From positions 1-8,146 of the forward strand of contig CANQSW010000062.1 of the NCBI GenBank assembly GCA_947626615.1: a DNA stretch of 8,146 nt, read 5' to 3'. Source of the DNA: an uncultured Peptococcaceae bacterium. Lineage in GTDB: Bacteria > Bacillota > Dehalobacteriia > UBA4068 > UBA4997. Both the position numbers and the translations under genes were made by a program. Under the pieces are notes generated by a model. It saw nothing but the letters and a program-made list of their open reading frames with translations. It did not search any database and was not told the DNA's origin. The number at the start of each line of letters is the position of its first letter. The stretch's first letter is position 1. Below are positions 1 through 6,760 of the stretch, one piece after another.

Positions 1-1
1 G

Positions 2-991
2 GACACGACGCTGGCGCAGATGCAGGCGGAGGGGGCGGAGCAGCCCACTGAGTTTGAACTCAGCACGGCGCTAGCGCTGCAATATTTCAGCGATATGCGG
101 ACGGATTACGCCGTGATCGAGGTCGGCCTGGGCGGCGCGATAGATTCCACCAACGTGATCGAGCCGGAGCTGGCCGTTATCACCAACGTTGCGATGGATC
201 ACATGGATTATCTTGGCCACACGCCGGCGGAGATAGCCGCGGTGAAGGCCGGCATTATCAAGGCCGGCGTTCCGGTCTTTACGGCGGCGGACGCGGACGT
301 GCTGGGTGTGCTGGCGCGGCGGGCGGCTGAAATGGACGCGCCGCTTTACCGTCTGGGGCGGGATTTTGCCATAGCCGACGCGGCCGGCTCTGCCGCCGGC
401 CAGACGTTCACTTTCCGCGACCTGCGCCGGGGCGGCGAGCTGCCGGGACTGAAGATAAACCTGCTGGGCGAACACCAGCTGGCCAACGCCGCGTTGGCCG
501 TGGCGGCGGCGCGGCAGCTGGAGCTGCCGGAAGATGCCATATACGCCGGGCTGGCGGCGGCGCGCTGGCCGGGGCGGCTGGAGGCCGTCTCAAAAAAGCC
601 GCTAATCGTGCTGGACGGCGCGCACAACACCGCCGGTATGCAGGCGCTGGCGCGCTCTCTTACGCAATATTGGCCGGGGCGGCGTATCGTAGCCGTGCTG
701 GGTATGCTGGCCGATAAGGAGCGCCGCGAGGCGCTGCAAAACCTGCTGCCCCTGCTGGACGAAGCCGTGGTCTGCCGCGTCCCCAGCTATCGCGCGGGCG
801 ATTGGCAGACGCTGGCCGAAGTTTGCCGCGAGGCGGGCGTGCCCTGCCGTCTGGTGGAGGAAGTTCCGGCGGCGGTGGACGCGGGCCGCGCCTTGCTTCA
901 TAGCGAGGACGATATGCTGCTGATAAGCGGCTCTCTGTATATGCTGGCCGACGCCAGAGCATACCTGCTGGGGGTGGAGCCCGATGTGTGA
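2..991 (+). CDS. folC: Bifunctional folylpolyglutamate/dihydrofolate synthase, 5'-truncated by window edge
   Basis: FolC adds glutamate to (dihydro)folates using ATP, in the cytoplasm; it belongs to the Mur ligase superfamily. The frame is open to the left edge, so the N-terminal part with the P-loop is outside the window. About 329 codons are visible against a usual 420-430 residues. Landmarks in order: PTEFELSTALALQYF near base 50; VIEVGLGGAIDSTN near 115-155, holding a family metal-binding Glu; DHMDYLGHT near 197-225; the lysine of the KAGIIK segment at 245; LDGAHN near 613; and LISGSLYML near the C-terminus. In the usual I-A-x-E-K-A-G-I motif the Glu is Val (codon 242-244), while the following Lys is kept. 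The stop codon lies inside the start of maf, an 8-base overlap that suggests translational coupling. The family call is secure; whether it also has dihydrofolate synthase activity cannot be read from this fragment. Confidence 0.95.
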   Translation, partial: DTTLAQMQAEGAEQPTEFELSTALALQYFSDMRTDYAVIEVGLGGAIDSTNVIEPELAVITNVAMDHMDYLGHTPAEIAAVKAGIIKAGVPVFTAADADVLGVLARRAAEMDAPLYRLGRDFAIADAAGSAAGQTFTFRDLRRGGELPGLKINLLGEHQLANAALAVAAARQLELPEDAIYAGLAAARWPGRLEAVSKKPLIVLDGAHNTAGMQALARSLTQYWPGRRIVAVLGMLADKERREALQNLLPLLDEAVVCRVPSYRAGDWQTLAEVCREAGVPCRLVEEVPAAVDAGRALLHSEDDMLLISGSLYMLADARAYLLGVEPDV

Positions 992-1589
992 AAAGCTGCT
1001 GTTGGCCTCGGCCTCGCCGCGCCGGCTGGAGATATTGCGGCGCCTGGGCATAGAGCCTGAAGTCATGGCCGTCGCCGTGACCGAGATCACCAAAGACCTG
1101 CCGCCGGAAGAGCTGGTCATCGCCAACGCGCGCTTAAAAGCCGCCGCGGCGGCCAAACTAAAGCCGGAAAGGGTCATTCTGGCGGCGGAGACCGTGGTGG
1201 CGCTGAACGGGCAAATCTTCGGCAAGCCTAAGGACGCGGCGGACGCCCGCCGAATGCTGGCCGCGCTTTCCGGCCGCACGCACAGCGTGTTCACCGGGGC
1301 GGCGGTATATCAAAACGGCGAGATAACTGCGGCGGCGGCGGAGACCAAGGTTACCTTCCGCAAAATAGCCGCGGCGGAGATAGCGGCGTACGTCGCCACC
1401 GGCGAGCCGCTGGATAAGGCCGGGGCCTACGCCGTGCAGGGCGGGGCGGGGCGCTTCGTGCAGAGCCTGGAGGGCGAGCTCGACAACGTGATCGGCCTGC
1501 CGGTGAGTCTGGTGGCAAAAATGCTGCCTCTGGCGAAGTTCGGAGCAAAGAGCCCGTGTAAATATAGCCAAAAAGTTTGTAAAAATTAG
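984..1589 (+). CDS. maf: Maf family nucleoside triphosphate pyrophosphatase
   Basis: Maf proteins hydrolyse dTTP/UTP or modified nucleotides to the monophosphate plus pyrophosphate, and are linked to septum inhibition in Bacillus. This 201-residue protein shows the N-terminal LASASPRRLEIL phosphate-binding signature (residues about 6-18), the NARLKA segment, AAETVVALNGQIFGKP (about 67-82), ARRMLAALSGRTHSVFTG, and YVATGEPLDKAGAYAVQG (about 136-153) followed by NVIGLPVSLV. The dTTP/UTP-type subfamily is likely from the Q-G motif. In the ADTVV motif of the family the catalytic Asp is replaced by Glu (E69). The last 18 or so residues form an A+T-rich, Lys- and Cys-containing tail beyond the usual domain end. 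The start overlaps the folC stop by 8 bases (ATGTGTGA). It is probably cotranscribed with folC; a separate promoter region follows it. Confidence 0.94.
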   Translation: MCEKLLLASASPRRLEILRRLGIEPEVMAVAVTEITKDLPPEELVIANARLKAAAAAKLKPERVILAAETVVALNGQIFGKPKDAADARRMLAALSGRTHSVFTGAAVYQNGEITAAAAETKVTFRKIAAAEIAAYVATGEPLDKAGAYAVQGGAGRFVQSLEGELDNVIGLPVSLVAKMLPLAKFGAKSPCKYSQKVCKN

Positions 1590-1596
1590 CAAAATA

Positions 1597-1634
1597 TTGT
1601 TGTATTTGTCAAGGCAAGTATAATATAATAATGT
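1597..1634 (+). promoter_or_regulatory. Probable sigma-70-type promoter region for the mre operon
   Basis: This lies in the 155-base A+T-rich gap between maf and mreB. There are overlapping perfect TATAAT boxes at 1619-1624 and 1624-1629. Possible -35 partners are TTGTTG at 1597-1602 (16-base spacer to the first box) and TTGTAT at 1600-1605 (18-base spacer to the second). TTGTCA at 1606-1611 with TAATGT at 1629-1634 (17-base spacer) is a third choice. The leader to the mreB start would be about 110 bases. The exact pair cannot be decided by eye. A promoter here means the mre-min-rod block need not depend on transcription from folC-maf. Confidence 0.55.
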
Positions 1635-1744
1635 TGTGAGAGCAGCGTTGCAGTTTTGTTTATAGTGTTTAGCGTTGGCAGTTATCGTGGACTAAAAAGT
1701 AATATTTTGCTGTAATAGTTGTAGCCGGAAAGGGGAATAAGGGC

Positions 1745-2755
1745 TTGTTTAACATTGATATCGGCATAGACCTTGGCACAGCGAACACGCTGGTCTATGT
1801 GAAGGGCAAAGATACTATCTCCACCGAACCTTCGGTGGTGGCGGTGGAAAAGAACAGTAAAAAGATCCTCGCCGTGGGCAACGAGGCTAAGAAAATGCTG
1901 GGCCGGACGCCCGGCAACATCATGGCCATACGCCCGGTGAAGGACGGCGTTATCGCCGATTTTGACATCACGCAGGGTATGCTGAAGTATTTTATCGACA
2001 AGGCGGTGAAGAACCGCTCTATCTTCTCGCGCCCGCGTATCGTCATCTGCGTTCCCTCCGGCGTGACGACGGTGGAGGAGCGCGCTATCCGCGAGGCCGC
2101 CTTAAACGCCGGGGCTAAAGAGGCTTATCTGATCGAGGAGCCAATGGCGGCGGCGATCGGCGCCGGGCTGCCGGTCATGGAGCCCGTGGGCAATATGATC
2201 GTCGATATCGGCGGCGGCACGACGGAAGTCGGTCTGATCTCGCTGGGCGGCCTGGTGACGGTACATTCCGTGCGGGTGGCCGGCGATAAAATGGACGAGG
2301 CTATCGTCAACTATATCAAGAAGAATTTCAATCTGGCCGTCGGCGAACGCACGGCGGAGGAGATCAAAATACAGATCGGCTCGGCCTATCTGGAAGAAGA
2401 CGAAAAGGGCCAGACGTATTCCGTGCGCGGCCGCGATCTGATGACGGGCCTGCCCAAGACCGTCACCATCACGGCGGAGGAGATGAATCAGGCGCTTTCC
2501 GAGCCGGTCGCGGCGATCATCGACGCGATCAAGAGCTGTCTGGAGAAATCGCCGCCGGAGCTGGCAGCCGATATCATGGACAGAGGCATCGTCATGGCCG
2601 GCGGCGGCTCGCTGCTGCGCGGCCTGCCGAAGCTCGTTTCCATGGAAACGCATATCATGGTGCATCTCTCCGACCAGGCGTTGAACGCCGTGGTGCTGGG
2701 GACGAGCAAGGTGCTGGAAAATATCCACGTGCTGGATAACAGCCTGCGTAAGTGA
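1745..2755 (+). CDS. mreB: Rod shape-determining protein MreB (bacterial actin)
   Basis: MreB is an ATP-binding actin homologue that forms membrane-associated filaments and orients the elongation machinery. The 336-residue product has the normal length. Visible actin-fold motifs are GIDLGTANT (residues 7-15, phosphate 1), VPSGVTTVEERAI with IEEPMAAAIGAGLPV (connect/phosphate region), VDIGGGTTEVGLISLGG (from 153, phosphate 2) and MAGGGSLLRGL (about 284-294, adenosine site). The start is TTG at 1745, preceded by AGGGG at 1731-1735 with a 9-base spacer; the reading MFNIDIGIDLGTANT matches the family N-terminus. The last 30 or so residues are divergent: the usual V-A-E-D-P-L then G-T-G stretch reads VHLSDQAL then GTSK. 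First gene after the promoter region, and head of mreBCD-mrdA. Confidence 0.97.
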   Translation: MFNIDIGIDLGTANTLVYVKGKDTISTEPSVVAVEKNSKKILAVGNEAKKMLGRTPGNIMAIRPVKDGVIADFDITQGMLKYFIDKAVKNRSIFSRPRIVICVPSGVTTVEERAIREAALNAGAKEAYLIEEPMAAAIGAGLPVMEPVGNMIVDIGGGTTEVGLISLGGLVTVHSVRVAGDKMDEAIVNYIKKNFNLAVGERTAEEIKIQIGSAYLEEDEKGQTYSVRGRDLMTGLPKTVTITAEEMNQALSEPVAAIIDAIKSCLEKSPPELAADIMDRGIVMAGGGSLLRGLPKLVSMETHIMVHLSDQALNAVVLGTSKVLENIHVLDNSLRK

Positions 2756-2785
2756 TCTGGTGTATGCTATCTGGAGGGCGGTTTT

Positions 2786-3613
2786 TTGACTCCGAAAAGA
2801 AAAAAAATACTGATCGGCGCTCTGGCAGTGGTGCTGGCGGCGGCTTTGCTGTGCCTGTCAGGCCTCACCTCCACCGAGCGGGAGAATATCTCCACCCCCG
2901 AACAGTTTTTGCGCGAAATGCTGGCTCCGTTGCAAAACGGGGCTAGTGTTATATCAAGAAATATCGGCAACTGGGGCGCTTATCTGCAGGGCGTGGATAA
3001 TATCCGGGCGGAAAACGACGAGCTGCGCCAGGAGATCAGCGAGCTAAGGCTCCAACTGGTCGATCTGGCGGAATACCAGCAGGAGAACGAACGCCTGCGC
3101 CAACTGCTTAATATGGTGGACGACGTTTCCTCGCAGTTTGATTACGTTACCACCACCGTGGTCAACCGTTCGCAAAGCAGCTGGTATAAAACTATCGTGA
3201 TCAGCGGCGGCGAGAACGACGGCTTTGCCGTGGGTATGCCGGTGGTCTGCGCGCAGGGGCTGGTCGGCCGCATCATCAACACTTCGGCCAACACGGCGGA
3301 AGTCATGCTGATAACCGACCGCGAGGGCGCTATCAGCGCGATGGTGCAGAACACCCGCACTATCGGCGTGGTGGAGGGCGACGGCGAAACGTCGGAGCTG
3401 AGCATGATCCACGTTCCCTACGACGCGGCGGTGGAAAACTATCAGCAGATCATAACTTCCGGCTACGGCGGCATTTATCCCAAGGGCCTGCTGGTGGGCT
3501 ACATCAACAGTATCGAGCTGAAAAGCGACGGGTTGATGCTGGATATCGACGTGCGCTCTTACGTCGATTTTAACCGCCTGGAGGAAGTCATGGTCTTAAA
3601 GCCGAAGGCTTAA
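2786..3613 (+). CDS. mreC: Rod shape-determining protein MreC
   Basis: MreC is a bitopic membrane protein whose outer part contacts PBP2 and helps activate the RodA-PBP2 pair. The 275-residue product has a basic N-terminus (TPKRKK), one membrane helix (about 8-27), a heptad-rich coiled coil (about 70-110, ending near QQENERLRQLLNMV), then a beta-rich domain. That domain carries the family pattern VVNRSQSSWYKTIVISGG, GMPVVCAQGLVGRI, AEVMLITDREGAISAMV and TIGVVEGDG. The start is TTG at 2786 with GGAGGG at 2773-2778, 7 bases away. No better ATG in this frame keeps the membrane helix. It begins 30 bases after mreB and ends 12 bases before mreD, so cotranscription is very likely. Confidence 0.95.
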   Translation: MTPKRKKILIGALAVVLAAALLCLSGLTSTERENISTPEQFLREMLAPLQNGASVISRNIGNWGAYLQGVDNIRAENDELRQEISELRLQLVDLAEYQQENERLRQLLNMVDDVSSQFDYVTTTVVNRSQSSWYKTIVISGGENDGFAVGMPVVCAQGLVGRIINTSANTAEVMLITDREGAISAMVQNTRTIGVVEGDGETSELSMIHVPYDAAVENYQQIITSGYGGIYPKGLLVGYINSIELKSDGLMLDIDVRSYVDFNRLEEVMVLKPKA

Positions 3614-3625
3614 TGGGAGGGGCTT

Positions 3626-4147
3626 ATGCGGAAAATGCGCCGGCGTCTGCTGCTGGCTGTGCTTTATCTGGCCGCGTTTTTGCTGCAATACGGCTTTTTC
3701 AATAATCTGGGCTGGGGCGTTTTCTGCCCGCAGCTCTTATTGTTCTTTCCCGTGTTTGCCGGGCTGCTGCGGGGCTGCTGGTTCGGGCTGGCGCACGGGC
3801 TTTTCGCCGGCCTTTTGATGGATCTGGTCATCGGCCGCTTTCTGGGGCTAAATATGCTGGTCTGGGGGCTGGCGGGCTTTCTCACGGGGCGGCTCACGGC
3901 CAGCCTGTTCAAAGAAAATTATCTGATCGCTATCGTTTCGGTGCTGCTCTCGTTCACGTTTGGTTCGCTGCTCTACGCGGTGCTGGCGGGGCTGGTCTCC
4001 GGCAGCTTCTTCTCCATGACGTTGATCAGCCGTATCATTCTGGGCGGGGTGCTGGTGAACTGTTTTATCGCGCCGATAGTTTATCTGCCGGTCTATCGCT
4101 CGCTTTCCTACGGCTGGCTGCAGCCGCAGCCCAAGCGCCGCGCCTGA
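3626..4147 (+). CDS. mreD: Rod shape-determining protein MreD
   Basis: MreD is a small polytopic inner-membrane partner of MreB and MreC. The 173-residue product is almost wholly hydrophobic. It starts with a basic stretch (MRKMRRR), has about five or six predicted membrane segments between residues 8 and 155, and ends in a short basic tail (QPKRRA), probably cytoplasmic. The family motif is visible as HGLFAGLLMDLVIGRFLGLN followed by WGLAGFLTGRL. The ATG at 3626 has GGGAGG at 3615-3620, directly after the mreC stop. MreD sequences are poorly conserved, so position between mreC and mrdA adds much of the weight. No defects seen. Confidence 0.92.
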   Translation: MRKMRRRLLLAVLYLAAFLLQYGFFNNLGWGVFCPQLLLFFPVFAGLLRGCWFGLAHGLFAGLLMDLVIGRFLGLNMLVWGLAGFLTGRLTASLFKENYLIAIVSVLLSFTFGSLLYAVLAGLVSGSFFSMTLISRIILGGVLVNCFIAPIVYLPVYRSLSYGWLQPQPKRRA

Positions 4148-4204
4148 CGCGGGCGGTCTGTCATAATGTGTCTGTTATAGTGTGTATGAAAGGGGGAAAA
4201 GCCG

Positions 4205-6130
4205 ATGTTTGAGCCTGACGAGGCGGAAAACGCCGTCGAACAGAAATTCGACCGCCGGGCGCTGATATTCGTCGTCGTGCTGTGCCTGATGTTCTTCGTG
4301 CTGGCGGCCAAGCTGTTTGCCCTGCAGGTGCTGAACACCGACGTATACGCTTCGATGTCCAGCAACAATCAGCTGCGCATGGTATATCAGCCGGCCAAAC
4401 GCGGCGATATTTATGATAGAAACGGCCTGATGCTGGCCGGCTCGGAGATATGCTATGATATCTGCGTGGCCACCGCGCAGGTGGATAAGGGCCGGGCGGA
4501 GGAGCTGGCCTCGCGTCTGGCCGCTTATTTGAACGACCCGGAAGTTTCGGCCGACGTTATTCTGGAAAAGGTAACGGCCAACGCCCGCAGCTATCAGCCG
4601 GTGCTCATCACCAGCATACCGGCCGCCGGCAACCAGCACCTTATCGCGGCGCTGGAGGAGCACCGGGCCGATCTGCCGGGTCTTCTGATCATGGAGGAAT
4701 CGCGCCGCGTCTATCCGCAGGGCCGTCTGGCCAGCCATATCCTCGGCCAAATGGGCCAGATAACCGATATTGACACTTATCTGGTGGACAGCTACGATTA
4801 CGCCTCCACCGAGCTGGTCGGCAAGGCCGGGCTGGAAAAGACGATGGAGCGTTTTGCCGACAGCGAGGGCAACGAGATCGGTCTGCGCGGCAAAAACGGC
4901 CGTCAGCTGCTGGAGGTCGATTACAGCAACCGTATCGTCCGCGTCCTTTCCAGCGAGGAGAGCGTCTCCGGCAATTCTCTGGTGCTGACGCTGGACGCTA
5001 ACATTCAGCAGGCCATGGAGGAAGCGCTGGCCAAAACCGTGCAGAACATCTCCAAATCGCGGCCCAAGGCCAGAGCGGGCGCGGGCGTGCTGCTGGACGT
5101 TAAGACCGGCGCGGTGCTGGGCATGGCCTCGTATCCCGATTACGCGCCGGAGGATTTCATCACCGGGCTGACGCAGCAGGAGGCCGCCTATTATTACGAC
5201 GAGCAGCTGAAGCCGACCTATAACCGGGCGATATCCTCCGCTTATCCGGTGGGTTCGACGTTTAAGGCTTCCACGGCTATCGCGGCGCTGGTCAGCGGCG
5301 TTATCGACGCGAACACCACCGTATACTGCGGCCCGGAGGCCTGGGCGGAGGAGGATATCGCCAGATGCCCCAAGACTCACGGCGTCGTGAACCTGAAGGA
5401 GGCGCTGGCCGTTTCCTGCAACACTTATTTCGAGACGGTGGCCGCCGCGGCCGGTATCGACAGCCTCTACGATACGTTCAAAAAGCTGGGCTACGGCCAG
5501 CTGACCGGTATCGAGCTGACCGGCGAATCCCGCGGGCTTTTGGCTAACCCGGAATATAAAAAACTGAATTTCAGCGGCGACGACGCCGTTTGGCACCGTT
5601 ACGACACCTATTATATGGCGATCGGCCAGGGTTACAGCTATTATACGCCGCTGCAGCTGGCACAGGCCGTGGCCACCATCGCCAACCGCGGCGTGCGTAT
5701 GCAGCCGCATCTGGTGGATAAGATAGTCGATTACGCCGGCCAAACGGTGTATCAATGGCAGCCGCGCGTCATGGACGAGATCGAAGTCAGCGATTACGCG
5801 CTGAACTCGCTTTACGACGGCCTGATCGCCGTAACGCAGCAGGGCGGCACGGCCTACGCGCTGTTCGGCAGCTATCCGATCACGGTGGCCGCCAAAACGG
5901 GCACGGCGCAGACTGGCCTGGTGGGCGACGACAAAAACGAGGATTATCACGGCTGGTTCATCGCGTTTGCCCCGGCGGAAGACCCGCAGGTGGCGTTTGC
6001 CGGCGTGGTGGAATACGGTTATCACGGTTATTCTTCGGCCGGCGCGGTCTGCAAGGCGGCGTTCGACGCTTATTTCGGCTTCGATTCCGCCGCCACTTCC
6101 ACCAACGTACATTCCGATATTGTCGAATAG
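4205..6130 (+). CDS. mrdA: Penicillin-binding protein 2, elongation transpeptidase
   Basis: PBP2 is the class B transpeptidase that crosslinks peptidoglycan during elongation, paired with RodA. The 641-residue product is of normal size. It has a short cytoplasmic N-terminus, one membrane anchor (about 19-36), a pedestal domain with KRGDIYDRNGLMLAG and VYPQGRLASHILGQMG, and a transpeptidase domain. The three active-site motifs are intact: STFK with nucleophile S351 and K354, SCN at 404-406, and KTGT beginning at K564. Residues C375, C388, H392 and C405 are spaced like the zinc ligands described in E. coli PBP2 (Asp, Asp, His, Cys), so a metal site is likely. The ATG at 4205 has AGGGGG at 4191-4196, 8 bases upstream. 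It starts 57 bases after mreD; a weak internal promoter in that gap cannot be excluded. Confidence 0.96.
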   Translation: MFEPDEAENAVEQKFDRRALIFVVVLCLMFFVLAAKLFALQVLNTDVYASMSSNNQLRMVYQPAKRGDIYDRNGLMLAGSEICYDICVATAQVDKGRAEELASRLAAYLNDPEVSADVILEKVTANARSYQPVLITSIPAAGNQHLIAALEEHRADLPGLLIMEESRRVYPQGRLASHILGQMGQITDIDTYLVDSYDYASTELVGKAGLEKTMERFADSEGNEIGLRGKNGRQLLEVDYSNRIVRVLSSEESVSGNSLVLTLDANIQQAMEEALAKTVQNISKSRPKARAGAGVLLDVKTGAVLGMASYPDYAPEDFITGLTQQEAAYYYDEQLKPTYNRAISSAYPVGSTFKASTAIAALVSGVIDANTTVYCGPEAWAEEDIARCPKTHGVVNLKEALAVSCNTYFETVAAAAGIDSLYDTFKKLGYGQLTGIELTGESRGLLANPEYKKLNFSGDDAVWHRYDTYYMAIGQGYSYYTPLQLAQAVATIANRGVRMQPHLVDKIVDYAGQTVYQWQPRVMDEIEVSDYALNSLYDGLIAVTQQGGTAYALFGSYPITVAAKTGTAQTGLVGDDKNEDYHGWFIAFAPAEDPQVAFAGVVEYGYHGYSSAGAVCKAAFDAYFGFDSAATSTNVHSDIVE

Positions 6131-6164
6131 ATTCGCACATATAAAACGTCGAAAAAAACGCTGT

Positions 6165-6171
6165 AAGGAGG
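6165..6171 (+). promoter_or_regulatory. Orphan Shine-Dalgarno site with no start codon
   Basis: AAGGAGG is a perfect ribosome binding site 34 bases after the mrdA stop. No ATG, GTG or TTG lies in the next 15 bases. The nearest possibilities are ATC at 6177, which meets a stop two codons later, or ATT at 6173, which is too close and stops after ten codons. The frame starting with TTA at 6175 is open for 21 codons (to the TAA at 6238-6240) but has no normal start. I infer that this is the site of an ancestral minC start that has been disrupted, or the remains of a small leader peptide. Confidence 0.5.
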
Positions 6172-6180
6172 AATTTATCA

Positions 6181-6270
6181 GGTAATTCTGCCGCATTTGG
6201 CCTAAAAAAACTGAATATTGCCGCAATTTTAGCTAAATAAACTGATGCTGGCGCAATTTGACGCAAAACT
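6181..6270 (+). repeat. Three degenerate tandem copies of a 30-base unit
   Basis: Units at 6181-6210, 6211-6240 and 6241-6270 align without gaps. The shared pattern is A-A/G-T, then TG, then C/G-CGCA, then TTT, then an A-rich end near columns 25-28. By eye, pairwise identity is about 17/30, 16/30 and 18/30, about double what base composition would give. The core TGCCGCATTT, TGCCGCAATTT and TGGCGCAATTT recurs at exactly 30-base intervals. In the minC frame the cores read ILPHL, ILPQF and MLAQF, but the first two copies contain stops. G+C over 6181-6300 is about 41%, against about 74% in 6421-6540. Function unknown. Confidence 0.55.
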
Positions 6271-6298
6271 CCCGGCATTTTCTCAAGGAAAACCCCAT

Positions 6299-6730
6299 AT
6301 GCTTTCAGAATTTTTTCAGCAAAGCGAACGACGATTTTTCTTATCAGTAAGGGGGCGCTGCGATTTGGTTATCACAGGCGAAGCATTAACAGAAGATACG
6401 GCTTTGGTGGCAAGAACTCTCCGCTCCGGGCAGAAGGTGCGCTGCGCGGGCAACGTTCTGGTGCTGGGCGACGTGAACCCGGGCGCCGAGATCATCGCCG
6501 GCGGCTGCGTCGTCGTGCTGGGCACGCTGCGCGGCGTCGTCCACGCCGGAGCAGGGGGAGACGAGGCCGCCACCGTCACCGCGCTTTCTCTTTTGCCGAC
6601 GCAGATCCGCATTGCCTCCCGCATCACCCGCCCGCCGGACGGCCAGCCCGCCCCGGACGTCTACCGCCCCGAGGTGGCGCGGCTGAAGGACGGCGAGGTG
6701 GTGATCGAAAAATACGTCGTCAGCAAATAA
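6299..6730 (+). CDS. minC: Short MinC: C-terminal domain with most of the N-terminal domain missing
   Basis: MinC blocks FtsZ ring assembly away from midcell. Its N-terminal domain inhibits FtsZ, and its C-terminal beta-helix dimerises and binds MinD. Here the C-terminal domain is clear: TLRSGQ (R42-Q45, the MinD-binding signature), VLVLGDVNPGAEIIAGG, VVVLGTLRGVVHAGAGGDE, LLPTQIRIASRITRPPD and a closing DGEVVIEKYVV. Only about 35 residues precede it, against about 100 plus a linker in typical MinC. Those residues (EFFQQSERRFFLSVRGR) faintly resemble one helix-strand piece of the N-domain. I chose ATG 6299 because AAGGAA lies 8 bases upstream (6285-6290). An in-frame ATG at 6245 would give 161 residues but lacks a binding site. 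Bases up to about 6420 use TTA, TCA, ACA, GCA and AGA codons unlike the rest. Followed by minD after 30 bases. Confidence 0.88.
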   Translation: MLSEFFQQSERRFFLSVRGRCDLVITGEALTEDTALVARTLRSGQKVRCAGNVLVLGDVNPGAEIIAGGCVVVLGTLRGVVHAGAGGDEAATVTALSLLPTQIRIASRITRPPDGQPAPDVYRPEVARLKDGEVVIEKYVVSK

Positions 6731-6760
6731 GCTGAAATCATTTAGCGAGGAGGAAGTTTT

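Noticed and set aside
2752..2946. Small + strand frame starting at the mreB-mreC junction
   Set aside because: Overlaps mreC in another frame, without a family motif; the TTG start of mreC with its GGAGGG site explains the junction.
4148..4204. Possible internal promoter (TATAGT at 4176-4181) and the imperfect repeat TAATGTGTCTG / TATAGTGTGTATG between mreD and mrdA
   Set aside because: No acceptable -35 box at the right distance, and the repeat is short and imperfect.
4175..6226. Very long open frame on the minus strand opposite mrdA (683 codons)
   Set aside because: It is antisense to a gene with all PBP2 motifs intact, has no recognisable domain, and is explained by high G+C codon bias that removes stops from the opposite frame.
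6181..6270. CRISPR array
   Set aside because: Units are contiguous and degenerate with no unique spacers between conserved repeats, and no cas genes are nearby.
6218..6286. Promoter for minCDE inside the repeat region (TTGCCG at 6218, TTGACG at 6258 as -35 boxes)
   Set aside because: No TATAAT-like box at 16-18 bases from either; ACTGAT and TCTCAA are poor matches.
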